A DNA stretch of 64,000 nucleotides, taken from JAFDZW01 sp964404255 (GTDB taxonomy: Bacteria > Bacteroidota > Ignavibacteria > Palsa-1295). The notes beneath the pieces were generated by a model that was not told the DNA's origin, made no database searches, and saw only the letters and a list, made by a program, of their open reading frames with translations. The position numbers were made by a program, and so were the translations under genes. Shown here piece after piece: positions 16,486-25,797 of the stretch. The stretch covers positions 1 through 64,000 of the forward strand of contig CAYOJJ010000006.1 in assembly GCA_964404255.1 (NCBI GenBank), read 5' to 3'. Each line of letters starts with the position of its first letter. Position 1 is the first letter of the stretch.

Positions 16486-19400
16486 TTATTTTTGCAGCTT
16501 CTCGAGATATTTCCTGATAAGAGCCTGATAATCTTTTGAATAAATGCTTTCCTTTTTATTCAGCATATCGTCTCGAATGGCGCGGCGGCTGTCTTCGGAG
16601 TTGGGGTCGAGATCGGGCGGGGATTGGCGCACAATATCATTCGCGCCTTTAGCTTCACGGGTTTCATCCTTATCGCGCTCATGAACCGAACGCTGGGCTT
16701 GCAGCAATCTCGATAAGATGCGCTCTTGGCGTTGGACGGTCTCCGGGCGAACACCACTGGTTTTCATATCGGAAATGACATCCTGCATCTCATCGGCGAT
16801 CTTCTTTAAATCATCGACCGCTTTCTTTCTTCCGGCATCGGATTCTTTCTGTTCTCGCGAAAGATCTTCAATAGATTTCTTAACCGCTCCCTGCTCAGCG
16901 GCAAGGCGGGCCATCTGGGCTTGCTGTTGTTGTGCCTGGCGCTCAGCCGATTGATTGCCATTCTGGCCCTGCATCATCGATTGCATTTGGTCATTGAGTG
17001 CCTGCTGTTTGGCGGCCGCAGCATTGATCTGATTCAAAAATTGCTGCATTGCTCCGCCACCGCCAGAACCCATGCTCATGCCCTCGCCACCACTGCCATC
17101 GGAACCGCCAGGGTTCATACCTCCGGGATTTGGGCAAGAGCCATTGCCGGGGTTCTGCATGGAATTCATCGCTTCCTGCGTCTGCTTGGCAACAGTATTA
17201 AGCGCTGCCATAGCATTGCGGCTATTGCTTACCGAACCGTTCTGATCGCGTTCGGTCATAGCATCCATTGCTTTCTGCATACTGGAGAATGCCTCACCAA
17301 GTGATTTACCCATCTCAGGAGAAACGCTCGGAGAACGTTGCGCAAGCTGGAACATCTGGCTGGCCGCATTGCCGAGTTCTTCCTTGCGATCGGCCTGTTC
17401 GTCCGCCAGATCGCGGAATACATTCGATTGCGGCTGGGCTGATTGCGAACTATTCTTGAGCGATTCTTCCGCTTTTGAAAGACGGTTCATTTCATCGCGG
17501 AGCTGTTTTAGCTCGGCAATGGTACGCTGCTTTTCGTTCTGCGAAAGTTTTTGCTTGAGGTTACTCAGTTTATTGCGCGCATTTTTTGCTTTATCGGCAG
17601 CGTCCTGATGACGCTTGGAAGCCCGCTGATGCTGGTTCTGTTTCGAAGCATCGGAAGCATCCTGCATCGATTTATCCATCGAAGGATCGTTAAGTGCTTC
17701 CATTGCTTCTTTCATTTCCTCCGGTGCCTGCATTTGCTCCGGAAGTTTTTTCATATCGTTGGCAAGATCTTTAGCTTCCTCCTTCATGCGCTCGAGTTCG
17801 TTCTGCGCATCCTGCTGTTTGCGCTGCTCAGCCGATTGTTCTTCCGGCGAGAGGTTCTTGTTCTGCTGGGCGAGTTCGTTCTGTTTCTCGGCGGCTTGTT
17901 CCTGGCCTTTGGCGAGATCGTTCGAGCGTTTGATAAGCTCATCGACCTTCTGCTCCATCTTGATCTTCTTCAGGATATTAGCCGTGCGCTCGATAGATTT
18001 TCGGAATTGCTCGTCGTTGAACTGGAAGTTCTTCATTGCCTGTTCGAGCTGTTTCTGATCAATGTTCTTCATCGCATCCTGCAGCCGCTGCATGGCTTCT
18101 TTAAGCTCCGGAGAGTTGATCTGCTCGAAGAGCTTTTGCAGCTCCATATATTTTTCCATCGTCTCCGGGGTCAGCGCATTTTGTTGGGAAAGACGATCGG
18201 TCATTTGCTGAAGCTCTTTCTTGACGTCGGCAACACGATTATTGAGCTCCTGCTGGCGCTTTAAAACATCCTGGACATCTTTCTGGCGTGAGAATTCCTG
18301 CTGACGCTTAGCGATCTCGGAAGTCGGAGCCTGTTTCATTTCGTTAACGACTTCATCGACCTTCTTTTGCAATTCTTCCGCATCCTGCTTGATATCTTTT
18401 AAAGAGCGCTCGGCATTATTCGATTCTTCTTCCGCGCGCTTAAAGATCTCATCGGCCGAGGGGAAACGAACGGTATATTCATCCGTGCGTACACGGTGCG
18501 GACCGGTGACGTTATCGTTATCGGCCACTTCAAGCACGTATGCTACTTCATCTTCAGGGGAAAGTCGCATCGGAAGTAAATTCCAGACGTACGGTACTTC
18601 CTGATCCTGCTCGCTATAGGAAGGCAACGGTAGCGTGATCCATTTATACTCTTTTTCCTCCGGCCCATATTTGGAAGCATGGAGCCGATAGCCGAGCTTC
18701 AGACTGCTGAAGCCAAAATCGTCATGGATTTTCATGAACATCGTCACATGCTGCGAACTCGGTAGTTCTGCGCGCTCACCCGGTTCGAGCAGTACGATAG
18801 CGGGAGCTTCATCTTCGGCAAGGGTAATGGTATATTCGATCGGATGCTCGCTTTGAATAGAATCCTTATCGAGCAGCATAATATGATAGGTACCGGAGCG
18901 GCGAAGGCTTAGTAAGCCTTTGGCCTGCATTCCCTCGACCGCGAGATGATAAACAGTAATCGAATCGTTCTTTTTAGGAGTAAGGCTATCGGCAGCTTCC
19001 GGCAACGGGCGATAAATAAGATCGGCGCTCAGAAGCGGTTTCGAAGAAAGAACCGAAACGGCTGCCACCGAGCCATCGAGAGCGCTGATATCTCCGAAAT
19101 TATCCTGCAGCGTTACAGCCTTCTGATGAGTATAAGAAGGAGGTGTGACCGTTATCGAGAGTGTTTTAATAACCGGTCGTTCGAGCGTTGTAATAGTGAA
19201 ATGCTCCGATTCTATTTCACGCGCTTCGACATAATACTCGGTTGCGTGCTGGGGATGCAGCTCGTAAACGAATTCCGTCATGGCCGTACCGCGGCTGATC
19301 GAGGAATCGAGAGTGCGGGCTTTGAGCTCGATACGTTCGAATTCTCCGGCTTCGCCTTCGCGCAGGCGAAGCGTAAGCGTCTTTAATTGCTCGCCACTGG

Positions 19401-20070
19401 TGCGTACCCGGATCGTAACGGCTTCACCTCGCAGCGATTTAATGGTACCCGGTTTTACAGCAAAAACAAAGGGGGCGGGCTTTTGATAGAAGGTGCGAAA
19501 ATGCAGGAGGCGACCGGCTGCATCGGAAAACCCGAGTCCCGGCACCAGAAACATTCCAGCCGAAAACACCAGCATTGAAGACATCAGAATGAGCGACCGG
19601 CGCAGGGGGCGTTCGTCAACGATAGCATTAAAATCTAAATGGCGGAAGGAGCTATAGGTAGAAGTGAAGGCGGCTGTAGCAAATGATGCGGAAGCGACAG
19701 GCGCTTCGCTCAGTTCGCGGGCAAGCTGCAGGACATTCACGAGGCGGTCTTCCACCTCACCGAAGCGTTTGCCGATCAGCGAAGCAAGCGTTTCATTGGA
19801 AGCGCGCTGCCTGATGCCCATATACTCGGCAACCGGAGCAAAAGAAAGCAATAGTAAAGAAGCTATTGCAAGCAGGGCACTTACTGAAAAAAGGATAGTG
19901 CGGCCGATAATGGAAAGATGGAAGATCGATTCCACACCGATCGCTATTATAGCGATCAGCAGGATCATCGTCACCGAGCGCGAGATACCAATGCCAACAG
20001 CCACGCGTTCGCGGCGGCGGCGAAGCTCGGAAAGGCGACTTATAAGTTCTTGGTATAGTTCTTGGGGCAT
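16486..20070 (-). CDS. DUF4175-type coiled-coil membrane protein
   Basis: A 1194-residue protein. Two membrane helices occur near the N-terminus (about 31-50 and 56-76) and a third at about 150-170, then a beta-rich region (about 180-500) with repeated strands, followed by very long glutamine/glutamate/lysine coiled coils (about 540-1000), for example FKRAEEESNNAERSLKDIK. A glycine/serine/methionine-rich loop (about 995-1020) and a final charged helix end it. The order fits DUF4175 family proteins of Bacteroidota, which are predicted periplasmic envelope-tethering proteins of unknown role. ATG 20070 is preferred to an upstream TTG that would overlap the divergent gene. Confidence 0.72.
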   Translation of the reverse strand: MPQELYQELISRLSELRRRRERVAVGIGISRSVTMILLIAIIAIGVESIFHLSIIGRTILFSVSALLAIASLLLLSFAPVAEYMGIRQRASNETLASLIGKRFGEVEDRLVNVLQLARELSEAPVASASFATAAFTSTYSSFRHLDFNAIVDERPLRRSLILMSSMLVFSAGMFLVPGLGFSDAAGRLLHFRTFYQKPAPFVFAVKPGTIKSLRGEAVTIRVRTSGEQLKTLTLRLREGEAGEFERIELKARTLDSSISRGTAMTEFVYELHPQHATEYYVEAREIESEHFTITTLERPVIKTLSITVTPPSYTHQKAVTLQDNFGDISALDGSVAAVSVLSSKPLLSADLIYRPLPEAADSLTPKKNDSITVYHLAVEGMQAKGLLSLRRSGTYHIMLLDKDSIQSEHPIEYTITLAEDEAPAIVLLEPGERAELPSSQHVTMFMKIHDDFGFSSLKLGYRLHASKYGPEEKEYKWITLPLPSYSEQDQEVPYVWNLLPMRLSPEDEVAYVLEVADNDNVTGPHRVRTDEYTVRFPSADEIFKRAEEESNNAERSLKDIKQDAEELQKKVDEVVNEMKQAPTSEIAKRQQEFSRQKDVQDVLKRQQELNNRVADVKKELQQMTDRLSQQNALTPETMEKYMELQKLFEQINSPELKEAMQRLQDAMKNIDQKQLEQAMKNFQFNDEQFRKSIERTANILKKIKMEQKVDELIKRSNDLAKGQEQAAEKQNELAQQNKNLSPEEQSAEQRKQQDAQNELERMKEEAKDLANDMKKLPEQMQAPEEMKEAMEALNDPSMDKSMQDASDASKQNQHQRASKRHQDAADKAKNARNKLSNLKQKLSQNEKQRTIAELKQLRDEMNRLSKAEESLKNSSQSAQPQSNVFRDLADEQADRKEELGNAASQMFQLAQRSPSVSPEMGKSLGEAFSSMQKAMDAMTERDQNGSVSNSRNAMAALNTVAKQTQEAMNSMQNPGNGSCPNPGGMNPGGSDGSGGEGMSMGSGGGGAMQQFLNQINAAAAKQQALNDQMQSMMQGQNGNQSAERQAQQQQAQMARLAAEQGAVKKSIEDLSREQKESDAGRKKAVDDLKKIADEMQDVISDMKTSGVRPETVQRQERILSRLLQAQRSVHERDKDETREAKGANDIVRQSPPDLDPNSEDSRRAIRDDMLNKKESIYSKDYQALIRKYLEKLQK

Positions 20071-20181
20071 ACGAGGATCGTTACGGGTTGCGGATCGTCC
20101 TTGTTTCAATGTAACCCATTGCTAAAGACCGGTGTTCCTACGCGCGTATTTTTGCATGATTACTATCATCCAAGCGCGCGG

Positions 20182-21555
20182 TTGAAAGACAATAATCCAC
20201 AATTTCCTGCCAGAGAAAATACCGTTCTGGTGATCGCTTACTATTTCCCTCCTATGGGGTTATCGGGAGTACAGCGAACCTTGAAATTCGTAAAATATCT
20301 TCCGCAGTTTGGCTGGAAACCTATCGTGCTTACTACCCCAGTCGATACACCCTATTATGCGTTCGACGATTCTTTGCTTGAGGAGATCCGCGAAGAAATA
20401 GAGGCCGGCCGGATAGAGATTTATCGTACTGCCGCCGACCCCTCTTTAAAAGGAGTTTCTAAAAAAGGGCGCTTATTAAAACTTCCAGCGCAAGGCTGGC
20501 AGCGCCTGCGCTCAAAGATCGCCCAGATCATTCGCCAGCCGGATTCGCGTATCGGCTGGAAAGAACTTGCCGTGCAGACGGCAGAGCAAATACTAAGCGA
20601 CCATAAGATCGATGCGATCTTTTCCACTGCGCCACCTTACACCGATTTTCTTATCGCCAGAGAGCTTAAAGAGCGCTACGCTATTCCGTACCTTGTAGAT
20701 TACCGCGATGGATGGGTGGATAACCAGGTATTGAATTATTACCTGACGCCCATGCATAAAAGGAAAGCCCGCGAGATGGAATACGATGTGCTTCGGGCCA
20801 GCGATTCCATCGCTACGGCTAACCGGCGCATGAAAGAGATCCTGCTCGAGCATTACATCTTTCTCGATTGGAACGACGTTAATATCCTTCCTCAGGGATA
20901 TGACCCGGAAGATATCGAGCGTGCAGAACCGATCGCACGAAGCATTAAAGAGCCAAATGTCTTTAAACTTACGTATGCCGGCGCTTTTTATGTCGATCGT
21001 TCTCCCAAAGCCTTATTCCAGGCCGTTCGGGAGGCTATTAAGATCAAGCCGGAGCTGGAAAAGGTATTGCAGTTGAACTTCGTTGGCATTCTACAGAAGG
21101 AATATAAGAAGCTCATTCGCAAGATGAAACTTGAGCACCTTGTGCACGAACAAGGGTATATGCCTCATATCGAATCGGTCGCTCAATTACTTTCGAGCGA
21201 TGTATTATGGATGACGATGTCCGACGATGTCTCTGCCCCCGGAAAGCTCTATGAATACTTTGGTACCGGCAAACCGATCCTCGGTTTTGTGCCGAAGCAA
21301 AGCCATGTCGAGCGCCAGTTGCTCGAATATGGAAATGCCGTGATCGCCGAGGCCGATAACGTCCCCGAGATCACAAAAGCACTGCTTAATTATTACGAGT
21401 TATGGAAACAGGATTCGCTTCCGGTTTCGACGAACGAAGCCTTTATTGAGAAGTTCGATAGAATGTCGATCACAAAAGATCTCGCAACGATCCTGACGTT
21501 TATGTCGGGCAGCCTCGATGGCGAGATAAAAAAACTGCGCAGGAGCATTGCATGA
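20182..21555 (+). CDS. GT4-type glycosyltransferase
   Basis: A roughly 457-residue GT-B glycosyltransferase. The N-terminal domain starts with NTVLVIAYYFPPMGLSGVQR, the usual donor-independent opening of group 1 transferases; a DAIFSTAPPYTDFLIARELKER stretch, PYLVDYRDGWVDN and, in the C-terminal domain, LTYAGAFYVDRSPKALF and APGKLYEYFGTGKPILGFVP (with the conserved glutamate) follow. It transfers a sugar from a nucleotide donor, perhaps in surface polysaccharide or glycolipid synthesis. The start is uncertain: in-frame frames extend to 20062 inside the divergent gene, but no ATG exists; TTG 20182 is my choice. It overlaps the next gene by 4 nt. Confidence 0.85.
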   Translation: MKDNNPQFPARENTVLVIAYYFPPMGLSGVQRTLKFVKYLPQFGWKPIVLTTPVDTPYYAFDDSLLEEIREEIEAGRIEIYRTAADPSLKGVSKKGRLLKLPAQGWQRLRSKIAQIIRQPDSRIGWKELAVQTAEQILSDHKIDAIFSTAPPYTDFLIARELKERYAIPYLVDYRDGWVDNQVLNYYLTPMHKRKAREMEYDVLRASDSIATANRRMKEILLEHYIFLDWNDVNILPQGYDPEDIERAEPIARSIKEPNVFKLTYAGAFYVDRSPKALFQAVREAIKIKPELEKVLQLNFVGILQKEYKKLIRKMKLEHLVHEQGYMPHIESVAQLLSSDVLWMTMSDDVSAPGKLYEYFGTGKPILGFVPKQSHVERQLLEYGNAVIAEADNVPEITKALLNYYELWKQDSLPVSTNEAFIEKFDRMSITKDLATILTFMSGSLDGEIKKLRRSIA

Positions 21556-22886
21556 AGTTTCGTTCGATCCTTTGCCTGCTGCTTATAGCCGCGACCGCTA
21601 CAGCTCAAAAGAAACGCACGGTTGTGCCGGATAAAATGCCAATGGCAGGCATTAAGCAGCAACCGGTCTATTCGCTCGATATTGCAAGGCCTATTGAGCT
21701 GTTCGACGCCAATCCTACCGGCAGCCTATGGTATTTCGTCGATGAGTTCGGTCTCTTAAAAACGATCACGATCAATGGCAAAACGATCGAGCGGCAGTTC
21801 AATGAAATTCCCGTGCTATCGACCCGCCTTTCTCCAAATGGGAAGTATGTGATCTGGACGGGCTTCGATCGTAAGATCGATGAAGAAGGATTTAATACCA
21901 CGCTGACAACACTGTATCGCTGTGATGGGAAAAGCTGCGATTCCATCGGTTCTTTTACCAGCGATTTCGCTCAGTTGTATTTTACACCAAACGGAGATCA
22001 TTGGGCGGCTACATTGCCGGCGGCAAATGTACTGCAGGAAGGGCTGCGCGATGTTGTAATCGTCGATGGAAAGATCGTTGCCAAGGGTAATGCTAATCCC
22101 AGGAAATTTACTTTCAGCAGCAATGGTAAAGACTGGGCCTATCGTTCGGATAATGGTAAAGAAGAAAATCTTATCACTTCGAAGGGCAACCATCTGCTCT
22201 ATACCAAACTTTCCGATAACCCCTATAATGGTACCACAGAGCCGATGATCATCCGCTTTTCGCCCGATACACGGCTTGGTCCTAATACGCTCGATGGCCG
22301 CGATTACGATTGGGATATCCGTCATGTTGCTACGATGTATCAAACCTCGTATCAACGCGGCGCCGAAGATACGGCATTGAAATACATTGTGTTCAACGGA
22401 AAGCGGCAGCTCTCCTCGCGCTGGATTAAAGATGTACAGATCGATTCGGCCGGCAAGCATATTACCTACTTTGCCTGCGATACGGCTGAGCAATGGAAGA
22501 AAAACAAAAAAGGTAACCGGGCTCTCGTCGTTCGTGATGGTAAAGTGATTGCCGGTCCGTATGACGATGCATGGCGAATGTTTTTAAGCGAAAGCGGAGA
22601 GCATACGGCCTGGACGGTCATTACCGATTCGAGCGTTTATTTTTATCTCGATGGAAAGAAGATCGAGCAGGTTGGAGAATTTTTCAAGATCATTTGGTCG
22701 CCGAACGAACAACAGTATGCCTATGCAACGACGGACGATCACGATAAAGTCTATGTCGTGGCCGGCGGAAAACGCTCGCCTTCATTCGATATGATCGGAA
22801 AGATCGGTTTTACGGCCGATGGAAAAGCGATCGAGTATCTTGCCGTTAAGTACGATAAAATACTGCATGTTACCCAACAGTTGTAA
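21552..22886 (+). CDS. Exported WD40/TolB-like repeat protein
   Basis: A 444-residue protein with signal peptide MKFRSILCLLLIAATATAQ. The body has recurrent blade-like strands such as TRLSPNGKYVIWTGFDRK, QLYFTPNGDHWAATL, KFTFSSNGKDWAYRSDNG and KIIWSPNEQQYAYAT, each with a D/N-G turn and aromatic pair, resembling TolB-type propellers. Function is unknown. It is translationally coupled to the glycosyltransferase (ATGA overlap) and leaves 9 bp before the next gene, so the three form an operon. Confidence 0.7.
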   Translation: MKFRSILCLLLIAATATAQKKRTVVPDKMPMAGIKQQPVYSLDIARPIELFDANPTGSLWYFVDEFGLLKTITINGKTIERQFNEIPVLSTRLSPNGKYVIWTGFDRKIDEEGFNTTLTTLYRCDGKSCDSIGSFTSDFAQLYFTPNGDHWAATLPAANVLQEGLRDVVIVDGKIVAKGNANPRKFTFSSNGKDWAYRSDNGKEENLITSKGNHLLYTKLSDNPYNGTTEPMIIRFSPDTRLGPNTLDGRDYDWDIRHVATMYQTSYQRGAEDTALKYIVFNGKRQLSSRWIKDVQIDSAGKHITYFACDTAEQWKKNKKGNRALVVRDGKVIAGPYDDAWRMFLSESGEHTAWTVITDSSVYFYLDGKKIEQVGEFFKIIWSPNEQQYAYATTDDHDKVYVVAGGKRSPSFDMIGKIGFTADGKAIEYLAVKYDKILHVTQQL

Positions 22887-22895
22887 CTTTGCAGA

Positions 22896-23399
22896 GTGAG
22901 TACTATCTCTCGTAGTATATCGATCGTTGTTCTGCTTAGTCTTATCCTGACGAGCAGTATTCTTTTTTCAATGGAAAAAAAGAAGGGGTATCAGGTCCCG
23001 CGTCCGGTGATCGGCGGCCTGCATATCGGGATGTCGCAGGATTCCGTCGATATTGTTCTGAAAAAGTTGGCGCTAAGAAAAAACACGTTTCGCCTGGATT
23101 CCTTCCAGTATGTTGAATCCGATAGTGTAAGGATTTTTTCCGAACCGGCCTATCTGCGCATCGCCTTGCTTCATGGAAGAGTACGCACCTTGGTCATAAA
23201 TTATCATCCGCTTTCCGGCGATCATTACCTCAATACCCGGGATATGGTACAGCAGTATCTGGAGCAATATTTCGGCCGGGGAGTAATTACCAGAGATCAA
23301 AGTGTGGTCTATCGCCGTTGGGAAAATGAAGACGGAACGATGGAGGTCTCCTTTACCGATAAATATATGCGGGTCTTTATGCGGCTCGGCAAGTGGTGA
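22896..23399 (+). CDS. Hypothetical exported/anchored protein
   Basis: A 167-residue protein of no recognised family, starting at GTG 22896. The N-terminus (SISIVVLLSLILTSSILF) is a signal anchor; the remainder is a compact alpha/beta region with GLHIGMSQDSVDIVLKKLAL, LRIALLHGRVRTLVINYHPL and MEVSFTDKYMRVFMRLGKW. The GMSQDSVDIVL pattern is reminiscent of a small repeat used in bacterial lipoproteins (SmpA-like), but this is weak. It is last in the operon; its TGA abuts the TCA of the convergent tsaB gene with no spacing. Confidence 0.6.
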   Translation: MSTISRSISIVVLLSLILTSSILFSMEKKKGYQVPRPVIGGLHIGMSQDSVDIVLKKLALRKNTFRLDSFQYVESDSVRIFSEPAYLRIALLHGRVRTLVINYHPLSGDHYLNTRDMVQQYLEQYFGRGVITRDQSVVYRRWENEDGTMEVSFTDKYMRVFMRLGKW

Positions 23400-24035
23400 T
23401 CAGCCTGCCTTCTTTGAGCCGGGATGCGGCTTGAAATCCGTACCATAAAAAGGATCGAGCAACGTATATCCTTGTCCTTCATGCGATAGAGTGAGCTCTC
23501 CGAGCACTGCAAGGTCTATCGTCACCAGAGCCAGCTCAATAGGAAGATTCGCAATAGGCTCGAATGCCGCAATCGTTTTCACGGATTGTAACTCTTCCTT
23601 CTTGTGCAGGGTGATCTTCTCTTCAGCACCAACGGCCGCATAATATACCGAACCGGGTTCGTATCCCGGAGTGATCAATGCCGAGAAATGTTGCTCCGGC
23701 AACTGCAGTGCCACACAGGCAGCAAGCCACTGATGAGCAAGGATCGGGACAAGCTCGCAATGAGCCCCGTAGGCTATTCCTTTGGCAAAGGCAAGGCCGA
23801 TACGTAAGCCGGTGAATGAACCCGGGCCATTAATAAAACCGATGCGTGAAATATCTCGAGCAGTTATACCTTCTTTATGCAGCAGGGTATCGACCGTTAC
23901 CGCCAGCATCGTATCATGGACTCCACGCTCGCTTGCACTGGCGATATAATGAAATTCCTGCTTCATTGTTCGAAGCGCAGGATCATATAGCCCGCAGTGC
24001 AGGTCCTTGCCGGATGTATCGAAGAGCAGGATCAT
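23400..24035 (-). CDS. tsaB: tRNA threonylcarbamoyladenosine synthesis protein TsaB
   Basis: A 211-residue ASKHA-fold protein that with TsaD and TsaE makes N6-threonylcarbamoyladenosine at position 37 of ANN-reading tRNAs. It begins MILLFDTSGKDLHCGLYD and carries the conserved GFINGPGSFTGLRIGLAFAK segment and LVPILAHQWLAA. ATG 24035 is chosen because it matches the family N-terminus and overlaps the tsaE stop by 4 nt; a frame extension to 24137 runs through tsaE. Its stop abuts the convergent hypothetical gene. Confidence 0.93.
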   Translation of the reverse strand: MILLFDTSGKDLHCGLYDPALRTMKQEFHYIASASERGVHDTMLAVTVDTLLHKEGITARDISRIGFINGPGSFTGLRIGLAFAKGIAYGAHCELVPILAHQWLAACVALQLPEQHFSALITPGYEPGSVYYAAVGAEEKITLHKKEELQSVKTIAAFEPIANLPIELALVTIDLAVLGELTLSHEGQGYTLLDPFYGTDFKPHPGSKKAG

Positions 24036-24487
24036 GGAAGCTGGTTCAGTACGATCGTTCGTTCGGTAGGCGATATTTCTTTCAAGAGTATTTCCAAGCG
24101 GTGCTCTGGCAAAAAGCTTTCTATTCTCTCCGGCCATTCGATAACGGAAATATTTCCTGCCGGGTATAAATACTCTTCCACTCCGAGCTGTAATAATTCT
24201 TCTTCATTTTCGAAGCGATAGCAATCAAGATGAAAGAGCAGGAAGGGCGTTCCATCAGGATGGTGAGCTTCGTATTCATTGGCAAGTGCAAAGGTCGGTG
24301 AAGAAATATCTTCGCCCTGAAGGCCGAAGGCTTCGGCGATACCTTTGGTAAGCTGGGTTTTGCCCGTGCCGAGTTCGCCGCGAAGTACTACAATGATGCC
24401 GCCGTTAAGCCATTGCAGGCCGATCTCTTTGCCGATCGAAATAGTCTCTTCGACGCTATGGCTGATATATGATGCCAACTGGCTCAC
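24032..24487 (-). CDS. tsaE: tRNA threonylcarbamoyladenosine synthesis ATPase TsaE
   Basis: A 151-residue P-loop ATPase, usual length for TsaE/YjeE. Walker A GELGTGKT lies at 37-44, then ISSPTFALANEYEA and the LFHLDCYRFENEEELLQLG segment, and EWPERIESFLPE near the end. It acts with TsaB and TsaD in the t6A modification complex. It overlaps the preceding hydrolase gene and the following tsaB by 4 nt each, in the order porX, hydrolase, tsaE, tsaB. Confidence 0.97.
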   Translation of the reverse strand: MSQLASYISHSVEETISIGKEIGLQWLNGGIIVVLRGELGTGKTQLTKGIAEAFGLQGEDISSPTFALANEYEAHHPDGTPFLLFHLDCYRFENEEELLQLGVEEYLYPAGNISVIEWPERIESFLPEHRLEILLKEISPTERTIVLNQLP

Positions 24488-25797
24488 TTACTCTTCACCC
24501 AGCCTGCTATCGTTGCTACTACTTCCTCGGAGACATTGCCGGCCTCATTATAATCGGTAAAAGTCCCGTGGCCCGGCATAAAAAGGTGGTAGAGGCCTTC
24601 ATATAATTGGAACGTAGCATTATTATTATCGAGCAATGCTTCTTTCCATGTTCTGAAATCTTTCGGCCCCACTTGGTAATCGCGATCGCCTTGTAAAAAG
24701 AGCATCGGCAGTGTTAATTTTTTGGCGGTAGCTATCTGATCGTAGTTGTTAAGATAATTCCAATAGGAAGCGGGGACTCCGAGCAGGCGTGAAGGCGGTG
24801 TATCATCGGTATAAGATTTTGCTTTAATGGTTGCAACATCTTTCCTGATCGTCTCGATAATAGAATCGGCGTCATGCTTCGTTGTTTGCTGCGGCAGGAG
24901 AAATTCCTGCTGGTCGAGCGTTACATCTTCAAAATGGCGGGCCGGCGCTGCCATTAGGATAATGCCCTTAAGATGGCCATCGAGCGTGGCAAGACGCGGA
25001 GCAAGGAATGCGCCCAAGCTATGGCCGAGCAGAAATACTTTTGACGTATCTACTTCATGGAGCGAGCGTGCCAATCGAATAGCGCTAAGGGCATCGTCGG
25101 TGACTTCTTCTTTCGGTGTCATGTGGCCGAGATCCGGCAGTGAGACCCCATAAACAAAAGTGCGCTTATCGTAGCGGATCGAGGCAATACCCATCGAAGC
25201 AAGGCCGAGGGCAAGATCTTTGAATGGTTTATTTGCTTTTATAGTCTCATCTTTATCTGTTGGCCCGCTGCCATGAACAAAGACGACGACAGGCGGTTTT
25301 GAGACATTCTTTGGGAGAGTCAAAATCCCGGGAAGCTTAAAGGTATCGGTGATGATGGTGATGGGTCTTTCGATCACCTGGCTTTCGGAAGCGTAGGACG
25401 GTATCTTATACTTATGCTTGATCGTCGGCTGTGTTAAAAAAAAGCCGATCAGTTTTTTTGTTTTCGGACTAAAGACACATTTATAATCGGCCTCCATATT
25501 CTCGAACGAGCAGCCGAGCAGTACAGTATAATACACTACACTATTTTCGAATGAAGCATCCAGTTGAGACTTAAAGCGGCCGGTTGTTTCATGAATCTTA
25601 TCGAATGCCTGCTGGAGGTTTCCTTCGCTCAGCACAGAGCGTACCGAAGAGTCGATGTAATACGTGCAGCCCCTGAAGTTTTTTCCTTCAAAGTAGTGCA
25701 CAAACTCCTTAGCCGTTTGAATACATTCTTCTTCCTGTGTCCATGCTGCGCTGCTAAGACAGCACAGAAGCAGCACGGCCGTTACCCATATCCTCAT
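24484..25797 (-). CDS. Secreted alpha/beta hydrolase with N-terminal DUF3887-like domain
   Basis: A 437-residue protein with a signal peptide (MRIWVTAVLLLCCLSSAAW). Residues 25-140 (CTYYIDSSVRSVLSEGNLQQ, KTKKLIGFFLTQPT) resemble the NTF2-like DUF3887 module. The rest is an alpha/beta hydrolase: oxyanion motif FVHGSGPTDKD, nucleophile elbow LLGHSLGAFLAP (Ser), acid in LFLQGDRDYQVGP, and the catalytic His in GLYHLFMPG. It probably cleaves ester or amide bonds in the periplasm; the substrate is unknown. It overlaps porX and tsaE by 4 nt. Confidence 0.85.
   Translation of the reverse strand: MRIWVTAVLLLCCLSSAAWTQEEECIQTAKEFVHYFEGKNFRGCTYYIDSSVRSVLSEGNLQQAFDKIHETTGRFKSQLDASFENSVVYYTVLLGCSFENMEADYKCVFSPKTKKLIGFFLTQPTIKHKYKIPSYASESQVIERPITIITDTFKLPGILTLPKNVSKPPVVVFVHGSGPTDKDETIKANKPFKDLALGLASMGIASIRYDKRTFVYGVSLPDLGHMTPKEEVTDDALSAIRLARSLHEVDTSKVFLLGHSLGAFLAPRLATLDGHLKGIILMAAPARHFEDVTLDQQEFLLPQQTTKHDADSIIETIRKDVATIKAKSYTDDTPPSRLLGVPASYWNYLNNYDQIATAKKLTLPMLFLQGDRDYQVGPKDFRTWKEALLDNNNATFQLYEGLYHLFMPGHGTFTDYNEAGNVSEEVVATIAGWVKSK

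Noticed and set aside
17551..18264. A long plus-strand frame rich in leucine and phenylalanine
   Set aside because: It is the antisense of the coiled-coil region of the DUF4175 gene; repeats on one strand produce hydrophobic frames on the other.
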